A program made the position numbers and the translations under genes. A stretch of 21,476 nt of DNA from Methanobacteriota archaeon. Its GTDB lineage: Archaea; Nanobdellota; Nanobdellia; Woesearchaeales; SM23-78. The stretch is from contig DAOWFR010000052.1 in NCBI GenBank assembly GCA_030637925.1, positions 1 to 21,476 on the forward strand. The letters are read 5' to 3'. The notes beneath the pieces were generated by a model. It worked only from the letters and a program-made list of their open reading frames with translations. It was not told the origin of the DNA and did no database searches. Below, one piece after another: positions 1-5,973 of the stretch (the stretch's first letter is position 1; each line of letters opens with the position of its first letter).

Positions 1-245
1 ACAACATCTCCTTCTTTGAAAACTGTCTTGTCATCTGGAGATGCACAGTAATGAGCAGCAATATCATTAAGGCTTATCTGAGGAGGAAAAGCAAATTCTC
101 CTCCTAATTCAAGAATCCTCTTCTCAATCTTTTCAGTAACTTCTAATAAGCTAGCACCTATTTTAATCAAGCTCTTGCCATAATCCCTTGCCTGAGCAGC
201 TATTCTACCAGCCTTAACATAAGCATCAAAGGTTTCCTTGTCCAT
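1..245 (-). CDS. map: Methionine aminopeptidase, type 2 (N-terminal part, cut by window edge)
   Basis: The first 81 residues are present, starting at the ATG read from 245 on the minus strand; the gene runs off the window. The enzyme removes the initiator methionine from nascent cytosolic proteins. The segments AGRIAAQARDYGKSLI near residues 12-27, then FPPQISLNDIAAHY near 53-66, then a segment ending KEGDVV, match the archaeal MetAP2 N-terminal region; the His in NDIAAHY corresponds to the conserved substrate-pocket histidine. The metal-binding Asp/His/Glu residues lie beyond the edge and cannot be checked. A TATA-like ATTTTTATAC at 267-276 sits about 25 bases before the ATG and no Shine-Dalgarno is visible, so the message is probably leaderless. 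Confidence 0.88.
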   Translation of the reverse strand, partial: MDKETFDAYVKAGRIAAQARDYGKSLIKIGASLLEVTEKIEKRILELGGEFAFPPQISLNDIAAHYCASPDDKTVFKEGDV

Positions 246-266
246 GGGAACTAGAGAATAAGAGGA

Positions 267-276
267 GTATAAAAAT
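267..276 (-). promoter_or_regulatory. TATA box for map (leaderless)
   Basis: On the minus strand this reads ATTTTTATAC and is centred about 26 bases before the ATG at 245, which places transcription start at or next to the start codon. Confidence 0.5.
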
Positions 277-693
277 TTATTTGAAATGAGTAAGAATAGG
301 AATAATAGTTTCTTTAAGTTTCTCAGATAGTTCTGCTTTCTCTAGAACTGGCAAAGACTGATAATCTGTTTTGTCTAATAAAAGCTTAAGACTCTTTTTA
401 ATATCATTTGCATCAAGACTAACTAAGACCACTCTTTTTTGCTGGGCTTTGTCTAATTCTTTGTAAAAAGCAATACCACTCATTTCAGGCATAGCATAAT
501 CAGTTATTATTAAATCATAACTTCCTTTTTCTTTCACCTTCTTAAGAGCAAGAGCCCCATTTCTTGCAGTATTCATATGATAAGTACATCCTTTTATATT
601 CTCTTCTAATAAGAGTTTATATCTTTCAATCATCTTTTCATTATCATCTACTAGTAGAATTTCCAATGGTTTTTCTGGTTTGTTGTTTCCCAT
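277..693 (-). CDS. Stand-alone response-regulator receiver domain protein
   Basis: This 138-residue protein is one CheY-like receiver domain with no output domain. The acidic pair is in LLVDDNE (about residues 14-20), the phospho-acceptor Asp is in LIITDYAMPEMSG (about residue 65), the switch Ser follows VVLVS, and the conserved Lys is probably in PVLEKAEL. It should accept a phosphoryl group from a histidine kinase and act by protein contacts; no kinase is in the window. The ATG at 693 overlaps nothing but lies 17 bases from the end of the upstream gene. Upstream is a TATA-like GATAAATAAATT and no Shine-Dalgarno, so it may be leaderless. The partner and the pathway cannot be told from this sequence. 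Confidence 0.85.
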   Translation of the reverse strand: MGNNKPEKPLEILLVDDNEKMIERYKLLLEENIKGCTYHMNTARNGALALKKVKEKGSYDLIITDYAMPEMSGIAFYKELDKAQQKRVVLVSLDANDIKKSLKLLLDKTDYQSLPVLEKAELSEKLKETIIPILTHFK

Positions 694-710
694 TTTGAGT
701 GATTGAAAAT

Positions 711-1166
711 TTATTTATCCCATATCAGTTTTTTAGTAAACGCACTTATTATCTTTTGAGTATCTATATCTTCCCTTTTATAAGCAAAATACATATATCC
801 CTTTTCAGTATCTAAGTATGCTATGACTCTTGAATTCTCTTTAGATATGCTTATTCTTACACTATGAGAATTGGCCTTTTCTCCTATGTTAGGTTTTGTA
901 AGTGTAGTTAATACGTAAAATGTTTTAAATGCAAAACTGAAATCAGAAATGTTAATAGGTTCTTTAAATGCTGCTTTGTTATACCATATCTTAGTTAAAT
1001 AATAACCTCCTATATTAGAGTCATTTCCTTTGGAATGCTCTGTTCTTATATGAGGATCGATTTCTGGACTTTCTCTTTCTGGAAAATATCTTTTAATTAT
1101 CTTCAAGCTTTCTTCTAATCTATCTTCTAATTTTCCTCCCAATTTGTTTTCCAATCCGTTTCCCAT
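711..1166 (-). CDS. Hypothetical protein (orphan)
   Basis: This 151-residue protein matches no family I recognise. The N-terminus (about 1-30) is charged and probably helical; the rest alternates hydrophobic and polar residues in a way that suggests a small alpha/beta fold, with aromatic patches such as GGYYLTKIWY and KGYMYFAYKRED. There is no signal peptide, membrane segment or metal-ligand pattern. The start is the ATG at 1166, supported by GAGGTT five bases upstream. It lies 30 bases after the signal peptidase gene in the same direction and may be cotranscribed, although an AT-rich TATA-like stretch lies just inside the end of that gene. Confidence 0.7.
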   Translation of the reverse strand: MGNGLENKLGGKLEDRLEESLKIIKRYFPERESPEIDPHIRTEHSKGNDSNIGGYYLTKIWYNKAAFKEPINISDFSFAFKTFYVLTTLTKPNIGEKANSHSVRISISKENSRVIAYLDTEKGYMYFAYKREDIDTQKIISAFTKKLIWDK

Positions 1167-1196
1167 GTTAACCTCTTTTTTATGTTAACTTTATTT

Positions 1197-1751
1197 TTAA
1201 TAAATAATCGCAACAACAACTCTTTTTATCTGCTCAAACCTTACCTTGCCAGGGTCGCTGGTAGGATTATTATCTCCTTTTAATACAAAGTAGGTGCCTT
1301 GCTCGTCCTCTCCTTTGTAAACAACTCTGTGGATTATGGTTCCTTCTGCATATTCTGATTCATAAGCAACTATGTCTCCGACCTGGATTTGGTCTTCTGA
1401 TGTTGGGATTACTTCTATTGCATGCGCTCCTTCATCTATTACAGGGTCCATTGAATTGGTGTCTGTGAATGAAGCCCATTCTGCATCTTTAAGATTAATA
1501 ACAATCTTTTCATTGGTTACAAGAATCTGGTCTTCTCTTATTCTATCTATAGGAGAAGCTATCTCATTGCTTCTTGTATGAAGCATTAGTAGGGCTTTGT
1601 CAAGAGCATTCTCTTCCTGGTATTCATAAACACCATCATTGTTCTCTGGTAATTGTAAATCAGTTTGTGCTGATGCATAATAAGAATATATGTTTGTAGC
1701 TACAATTCCTAGTAAGAATACGCATATTAACAACAATACTTTTTTTAACAT
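1197..1751 (-). CDS. Signal peptidase I, archaeal/ER (Sec11) type
   Basis: This 184-residue protein has one N-terminal membrane segment (about 4-22) and an S26-family catalytic domain outside the membrane. It would cleave Sec signal peptides from exported proteins such as the S-layer protein and Tyr-rich protein in this window. The catalytic Ser is S100 in NSMDPVI, the Lys of the bacterial enzyme is replaced by H141 in GTIIHRVVY, and D160 and D166 lie in the LKGDNNPTSD segment; these spacings match Sec11-type enzymes. The oddity is that the catalytic Ser is at position 100 rather than near 45: about 55 extra polar residues separate the membrane anchor from the catalytic core. The start is the ATG at 1751 with GGGGGATC just upstream. 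Confidence 0.9.
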   Translation of the reverse strand: MLKKVLLLICVFLLGIVATNIYSYYASAQTDLQLPENNDGVYEYQEENALDKALLMLHTRSNEIASPIDRIREDQILVTNEKIVINLKDAEWASFTDTNSMDPVIDEGAHAIEVIPTSEDQIQVGDIVAYESEYAEGTIIHRVVYKGEDEQGTYFVLKGDNNPTSDPGKVRFEQIKRVVVAIIY

Positions 1752-1780
1752 ATGATCCCCCTTTGAATTCCGATTTTTAA

Positions 1781-2173
1781 TTATCTATAACCTGGTTTGA
1801 ATCCTTTGGTTTGGTAGGGTTCAAATTTTTTCAAGATTGTCTCTAGTTTTTCAATAAACTTAGTGTCTGGTTTAGTTCCAATTTGGTGTGTATATCCACT
1901 TTCTGTTTTCTCTACATACAGAACCATGAGTTCTTCTGGATTCTCAGTACCTCTGGTTTGGATAAACCTACCTGTTGCTTTCTCTGGATCAGCACTCATT
2001 ATAACTTCTTTTTCTCTCTTAGTTGGCTGAACTAGATGTTTAGTCATATAATGTTCCCACATAGAAGGAACGTTTATCATTACATCCAAATCTTCTAAGT
2101 GGACGTGGTATTCCTGGCTGCCTGTTTCATCACAACCAGTTTCTTCATGAAACCTACAAAATGCAAAACCCAT
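1781..2173 (-). CDS. Hypothetical Cys/His-containing small protein
   Basis: This is a 130-residue protein of unrecognised family. The first 45 residues hold C6, H9, C14, H23 and H25 plus a WEHYMTKH motif, which could form a metal site, but no known zinc-finger spacing is evident. The second half is an ordinary alpha/beta-looking segment ending in an amphipathic helix (KFIEKLETILKKFEPY). There is no signal peptide or membrane segment, so it is probably cytosolic. The start is the ATG at 2173 with a poly-G Shine-Dalgarno (GGGGGAT) ten bases upstream. A strong promoter with BRE and TATA lies at 2215-2238. Signal peptidase I lies 29 bases downstream on the same strand and may be in the same transcript. 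Confidence 0.7.
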   Translation of the reverse strand: MGFAFCRFHEETGCDETGSQEYHVHLEDLDVMINVPSMWEHYMTKHLVQPTKREKEVIMSADPEKATGRFIQTRGTENPEELMVLYVEKTESGYTHQIGTKPDTKFIEKLETILKKFEPYQTKGFKPGYR

Positions 2174-2214
2174 TTTATCAATCCCCCGAATATTGATGTA
2201 TATGATGTTCTTTG

Positions 2215-2238
2215 TTTATAAAGCTTTCGGTTTTTTAA
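2215..2238 (-). promoter_or_regulatory. BRE/TATA promoter of the 2173 gene
   Basis: Read on the minus strand this is an A-tract (TTAAAAAA), then CCGAAAGC, then TTTATAAA. The same extended arrangement precedes the genes starting at 15472 and 16195. The TATA lies about 45 bases before the ATG, leaving a short leader with the GGGGGAT Shine-Dalgarno. Confidence 0.65.
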
Positions 2239-2278
2239 CTACTTATTAATAGTTACAATAAACAAGGGGGTCAAAACA

Positions 2279-2290
2279 CTTATAAAGCTT
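2279..2290 (+). promoter_or_regulatory. TATA box of the 2316 gene
   Basis: CTTATAAAGCTT is centred about 31 bases before the ATG at 2316, giving at most a few bases of leader. It is divergent from the promoter at 2215-2238. Confidence 0.55.
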
Positions 2291-2315
2291 ATCTTTATTC
2301 CAAAGAGAGATTAGA

Positions 2316-2669
2316 ATGAGTGCAGAAACAGAAACATGGGAGTTGTTATCAAAGGGAATTGACGAGCCAGTTGCACACATACCAGGAATTATCTTAGAAG
2401 AGTTCCATTATAGATTGGAATACTATGATAGAGCAAAACTTCTTTTTAATAATAAGGAAGCTATTGCTAAAACGTACAGCAGATCTCCAGACTTACTAAA
2501 AAAGGATTTACATGATGGTCCAAAAATTGAGGAAAGATTAGAATCTATTTCTCGAAGATGGCCAGATACTTCTAAAACTAAGCAATTTGCAAAAAAACAT
2601 TTACCCTATGTCAGGGAGTTCAACAAAATATTACAAGAATATGTAGCCTCACTCTCAACTAAAACTTAG
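2316..2669 (+). CDS. Hypothetical small helical protein
   Basis: This is a 117-residue protein that I do not recognise. It looks almost entirely alpha-helical and charged, with no Cys, no signal peptide and no membrane segment. Candidate helices run from about residue 25 to 50 (EEFHYRLEYYDRAKLLF), 62-82 and 88-112. It has its own TATA box and a near-leaderless ATG. Its 3' end overlaps the end of the converging RecJ-like gene by 11 bases, so both stop codons lie within 2659-2669. The gene is supported by the promoter and a good open frame rather than by any known family. Confidence 0.6.
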   Translation: MSAETETWELLSKGIDEPVAHIPGIILEEFHYRLEYYDRAKLLFNNKEAIAKTYSRSPDLLKKDLHDGPKIEERLESISRRWPDTSKTKQFAKKHLPYVREFNKILQEYVASLSTKT

Positions 2670-4077
2670 TACTCTCAAACAAAACCTTAGCCTCTTCAAT
2701 AAACTTATCCTCTTTATCAGTATCAATAACAGCTCCTGCAGCAAACTGATGCCCACCAGCCTCTCCACCAACTCTTTGCACCAACTCAGCAACAATACCC
2801 TTTAAGTCAACACCTTCAGGATTACCAGTAATCCTTAAAGAAACCTTGGTAGTATCATCATTATTCCTTGCCATACTTAATACAAAGATATTATCTTCCA
2901 TCTGGTTATTCTTAGAAATCATGCTGGCAATTGTTCCTATCATTGTGGCAAGAACATTATCCTTTGCATTAATAATAATATAATTACTTCCTTTAATAAT
3001 CCTGTCAGACTTTTGCTTTGAAACATGCTCCTTGTACCAGTTCATTGAAGTAACAATCTCTTTTTTATAATCCATTAAGCTGTTAACAGCCATTGCTCTC
3101 TGCTTTTTATCACCAAGACAAGCCCCAATACCAAGAGAAGCATTATCCATTCTTCCGCAAGAGTTAAGCAGAGTAGAAAATTCTTTTGCATCCCTGAAAT
3201 GACCAGGCTCTTCATTCTCAAGATTATAAACATTAGAGAAAATATCCTCTGGATCCTTAATACCACCACTCTGCCTTTTCATAATAATACCAGCCACAAG
3301 CTTTTTCTTCTCATCTTCTTTTAAGTCATTAAAAGTCCTCCACCTACCATTATCATTAACAGGCTCAACACCCAGCCTTTTCAAGAACTGAACAGCTCCT
3401 GACTCACTGCCAGTAACACCAGGAATTAACAAATCAGAACTATACTCAAGCAATTTGTGGATTGGCCTTGTCTGCAAACCAAACAATCTTAAGCCCTTCT
3501 CAACTCTTATCTTTCCTTTATTAACAGCAACTTCAAGAATCATTTTATTTAAGCTCTTAAAACCATCTTTTGATTGGACATCACCAATAGCACCAATAAG
3601 AGCAAGATGAGCCAAGTCTTCATTCTTTTTATCAATAGCTCTTGCAAAAAAGAAGCAAACACCAGCAGCACTAATCTCTGATGAGCCATCAAAGCCAAAC
3701 AGATGAGGATTAATATGAATAATGTTCTTATCTGTTGTTCCTTGAATCTCATGATGGTCTAATACAAAAACCTTCTTGTCCTTAAAGTACTTATTAAGAA
3801 ATCTTAGCTGTCCAGAGCCAAGGTCACAAAAAACATAGTGTTTATAATCTTCTTCTGCTAGTTCTTTTGCATTCTCCTCTTTTAACTGGTGCAGAATTGT
3901 TGTTGAGTAAGCAAGATTAAGCCTTTTAAAAACCCTTACCATAATACTAGCAGCACTAATACCATCAGCATCCAAGTTACTGATAAGTTTTATAGTGTTG
4001 GTTCTATCTATCTGCTTGAAATCCTCAGCAGCCTTGCTAAGAGCTGCTTCAAAACCCTTAAGATTATTATAAATCAT
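2659..4077 (-). CDS. DHH-family phosphoesterase, archaeal RecJ/GAN-like nuclease
   Basis: This 472-residue protein is an archaeal RecJ-type single-strand nuclease. Visible motifs are I (NLDADGISAA, D36 and D38), II (FCDLGSG, D85), III (VLDHHE, D107-H109) and IV (IGAIGDVQ, D166), then a DHHA1 domain ending in the nucleotide-binding GGEAGGHQFAAGAVI near 440-455. All catalytic metal ligands are present. Relatives act as GINS-associated nucleases in replication or in DNA/RNA end trimming; which role applies here cannot be told. It starts 2 bases after the stop of uS15, and rps15-recJ linkage is familiar in euryarchaea, so it is almost certainly cotranscribed from the rps15 promoter. Confidence 0.9.
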   Translation of the reverse strand: MIYNNLKGFEAALSKAAEDFKQIDRTNTIKLISNLDADGISAASIMVRVFKRLNLAYSTTILHQLKEENAKELAEEDYKHYVFCDLGSGQLRFLNKYFKDKKVFVLDHHEIQGTTDKNIIHINPHLFGFDGSSEISAAGVCFFFARAIDKKNEDLAHLALIGAIGDVQSKDGFKSLNKMILEVAVNKGKIRVEKGLRLFGLQTRPIHKLLEYSSDLLIPGVTGSESGAVQFLKRLGVEPVNDNGRWRTFNDLKEDEKKKLVAGIIMKRQSGGIKDPEDIFSNVYNLENEEPGHFRDAKEFSTLLNSCGRMDNASLGIGACLGDKKQRAMAVNSLMDYKKEIVTSMNWYKEHVSKQKSDRIIKGSNYIIINAKDNVLATMIGTIASMISKNNQMEDNIFVLSMARNNDDTTKVSLRITGNPEGVDLKGIVAELVQRVGGEAGGHQFAAGAVIDTDKEDKFIEEAKVLFESTKF

Positions 4078-4079
4078 TA

Positions 4080-4535
4080 TTACTCTACCACCAGCTTAAT
4101 CCTCTCAGGATCATACCTCCATGTCATTGGAAGCCTTGCTGTTCTCTTATAATACTTGGTAAGCCTCTTAATCTTTGACTCTGTTAACTGCAAGCCTCGC
4201 TTAGCAGGCATGTCCTTCTTATTCTCACCAAGGTGCTTTCTTATAAGAACAGCTTTTCTAATCAAGGCCATCAGGTCTTCTGGTATTTCTTTTAACAAGT
4301 TCTTTTCTTTTAGAATCTTGGTTATGCTCTTCTTGGTTACCAGCTTAACATCAGGGATACCATACTCATCCCTTAGAAAGATTCCTATCTGAGAAGGGTT
4401 CTTGCCTTCCTTGGCATATTTAATAATAAGTAATTCTACTTCTTTGGGCTTGTACTTTAGCCAGCTTGGAACAACCTTTTTACTAGGCTTAGTGCTCCTG
4501 CTCTTACCTCTTGCTCTTGAATGCATACGCGCCAT
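4080..4535 (-). CDS. rps15: 30S ribosomal protein uS15 (archaeal)
   Basis: This 151-residue protein has the archaeal/eukaryotic N-terminal extension (MARMHSRARGKSRS) followed by the S15 core; segments such as KNPSQIGIFLRDEYGIP and LTESKIKRLTKYYK identify it. It binds the central domain of 16S rRNA and helps assemble the small-subunit platform. The ATG at 4535 has GAGGTG at good spacing. Unlike most genes here it is not leaderless: the TATA box is near 4693, which leaves about 130 nt of leader with several hairpins (separate entry). It is the first gene of a pair with the DHH nuclease. Confidence 0.95.
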   Translation of the reverse strand: MARMHSRARGKSRSTKPSKKVVPSWLKYKPKEVELLIIKYAKEGKNPSQIGIFLRDEYGIPDVKLVTKKSITKILKEKNLLKEIPEDLMALIRKAVLIRKHLGENKKDMPAKRGLQLTESKIKRLTKYYKRTARLPMTWRYDPERIKLVVE

Positions 4536-4667
4536 GATTATTACACCTCTAACTTATTTTTTATTGATTGGTTCTCAAAAGCATAGTTTTTGGAACCCAA
4601 GGAAACAATAAGAAGTCTTAATGCTTCCAGCATGAACAAGCCGAACGACCGGTTCATCTATCAACTA
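4536..4667 (-). promoter_or_regulatory. Structured 5' leader of rps15 (possible autoregulatory RNA)
   Basis: Between the inferred transcription start (about 4667) and the ATG, the minus strand carries three hairpins. H1 (4632-4657) pairs ATGAAC with GTTCAT and contains an inner GTC/GGC with a GTTC loop. H2 (4621-4633) pairs ATGCT with AGCAT around GGA; its first two bases are shared with H1. H3 (4568-4600) pairs TTGGGTTC (one bulged G) with GAACCAA, with an inner CAAAA/TTTTG. The pairings are seen in the sequence; a regulatory role by uS15 binding is inference from bacterial S15 leaders. Confidence 0.5.
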
Positions 4668-4688
4668 ATAGAAGAGAAAAAAGAGATG

Positions 4689-4698
4689 TTTATAAATG
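4689..4698 (-). promoter_or_regulatory. TATA box of rps15
   Basis: The minus strand reads AACATTTATAAACAT around this site. Nearly the same string precedes eS8 (15945-15953), and AACATTTATAAAT precedes LSm (16280-16292). Confidence 0.6.
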
Positions 4699-4718
4699 TT
4701 TATGTTTTCAAACATTCT

Positions 4719-4740
4719 CAAAAACTATTTTTAGTTTTTG
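4719..4740 (-). terminator. Hairpin downstream of the Tyr-rich gene
   Basis: There is a perfect 9-bp inverted repeat (CAAAAACTA and TAGTTTTTG) with a 4-base loop, 19 bases past the stop codon at 4759. The stem's 3' arm contains a T5 run. It lies between the Tyr-rich gene and the rps15 promoter, so it could end transcription or protect the 3' end. Confidence 0.45.
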
Positions 4741-4758
4741 TTGAAGTTTGTGCTGAGT

Positions 4759-5025
4759 TCACCACCAACCCCCAAAATAACCAGGAGAGTAGTAAGGGCG
4801 GTAATAATAGTTGTATCTAGAAGGGTAAGATCTGTAATAATAAGTAGGTCTATACCAGCCAAAACCATAGAAAGATCCATAATGCATATAAGGCGAGTAA
4901 TAATTATGCCCTGTATAACGGTATGGTTTATAATAAGGATAATAAAAAGCTGCAACACTCACCACACCCATTAACACTATCATTAGTCCAAGAATAATAC
5001 AAAGAGCTAGTTTAGTAGATTTCAT
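4759..5025 (-). CDS. Tyrosine-rich secreted miniprotein
   Basis: This is an 88-residue protein with a clear signal sequence (about 1-26: KSTKLALC, then a hydrophobic stretch ending SVAA) and a mature part of about 62 residues of which 23 are Tyr. The rest is mostly Pro, Arg, Gly, Ser, Phe and Trp, with no Asp or Glu. Motifs such as YYPYYKPYRY and RYNYYYRPYY recur, and the protein ends in GGWW. I chose the ATG at 5025 over an in-frame TTG at 5043 because GAGGGG lies at proper distance from the ATG and would overlap the TTG reading. A TATA box is at 5064-5074. It is probably exported and sticky or self-associating; no family is recognised and the function is unknown. Confidence 0.7.
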   Translation of the reverse strand: MKSTKLALCIILGLMIVLMGVVSVAAFYYPYYKPYRYTGHNYYSPYMHYGSFYGFGWYRPTYYYRSYPSRYNYYYRPYYSPGYFGGWW

Positions 5026-5063
5026 TTTAATTACCCCCCTCAAAAGTGGTAATAAGGATTTAC

Positions 5064-5074
5064 TATTTAAATAT
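5064..5074 (-). promoter_or_regulatory. TATA box of the Tyr-rich gene
   Basis: The minus strand reads ATATTTAAATAG about 44 bases before the ATG at 5025, leaving about 20 nt of leader that contains the GAGGGGGG ribosome-binding site. Confidence 0.5.
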
Positions 5075-5093
5075 TGCGGTAAACTAGGCTTGT

Positions 5094-5954
5094 TTAGTTA
5101 CTTGGTATTTTAAACAATTTTTGAGCTGCATGAGGAATTGCAAAATAAGGTACAAAATGCCTAAGAGAAACTGTCTTGTAAGTATTTTCATACTTACCTG
5201 AGAAAATATTTTGTTTTAGTGAATCAACAAGGGTTCTCCCAGAAGTTACATCAATCTCTGATATTATTCTAGCAGTTCCTATTTCCTCTAGAGCAAGAAT
5301 ATCTTTAGCATGAATATCACTGTCTGTAACAACAGGAACATTATAACCTCCTTCTTTTAATCTTTTAGATAATTTTATTACTTCCTCATTAACATTCTTC
5401 CATCCAAACAATCCAAATATTCTTTTTCCTGTTTCCCAGTATAAATCTAAGCAATAACCGTTCCATTCCAATGCAATTTTTCCACTGAAATTTTTACATA
5501 TTTTCTCAACTTGTTCTTGCTTTTTCTTGCCAATAGGCAAACACATTTCAGGAATTTTTACAAATCTATGGTCAGACACAGCAAAAGCCTTGTTTTCCAA
5601 GCCCAGCTCAATTGTATCTTTTTCAAGTAGAAGATATTTAGGAACAGTATCATAACCTATCATAAGGAGATGAGGATCATCTGAAGTGTTCAGTTCAACT
5701 CCTTTGATAATATAGAATTGTTTATCATCTCTTTTTCTTTCAACTCTGATTACAGGATCGTCTAAGTCCACCCTGTAAATTTTATTATTCAAACCATAAG
5801 AAAGGGTTTGTAATTCAGAGAAAATAGGTTTATCAAGATGTAATAATGCAACAGCATTCAAGCCATTCCTATCCATAGCTTTGACTACTGCTTCCAGGCC
5901 ATAAGCCTTAAAATTAGGATGTACATGCAATTCCACATGAGCCTTTTTAATCAT
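5094..5954 (-). CDS. PHP-domain metal-dependent phosphoesterase
   Basis: This 286-residue protein opens with the PHP signature HVELHVH (H10 and H12), followed by GLNAVALLHLD, GVELNTSDDPHLLMIG, a DHR motif and the late VTDSDIHA motif. Together these give the His/Asp/Glu ligands of a two- or three-metal PHP hydrolase site. PHP proteins hydrolyse phosphoesters such as histidinol phosphate, nucleotide monophosphates or nucleic-acid ends; the substrate here is not evident. The ATG at 5954 is preferred to a TTG six bases upstream; GGAGAT lies ten bases before it. It follows aIF2-gamma by 19 bases and is probably cotranscribed. Confidence 0.82.
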   Translation of the reverse strand: MIKKAHVELHVHPNFKAYGLEAVVKAMDRNGLNAVALLHLDKPIFSELQTLSYGLNNKIYRVDLDDPVIRVERKRDDKQFYIIKGVELNTSDDPHLLMIGYDTVPKYLLLEKDTIELGLENKAFAVSDHRFVKIPEMCLPIGKKKQEQVEKICKNFSGKIALEWNGYCLDLYWETGKRIFGLFGWKNVNEEVIKLSKRLKEGGYNVPVVTDSDIHAKDILALEEIGTARIISEIDVTSGRTLVDSLKQNIFSGKYENTYKTVSLRHFVPYFAIPHAAQKLFKIPSN

Positions 5955-5973
5955 TACCAACTATCTCCTTCAC

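Noticed and set aside
4536..4667. Box C/D guide RNA in the rps15 leader
   Set aside because: GATGA-like strings are present, but the full C, D', C', D set with correct spacing is not.
4590..4820. Plus-strand open frame of 76 codons across the rps15 leader
   Set aside because: It begins with TTG, has no ribosome-binding site, overlaps the Tyr-rich gene antisense, and its protein has no family-like pattern. The region is better explained as the rps15 leader and promoter.
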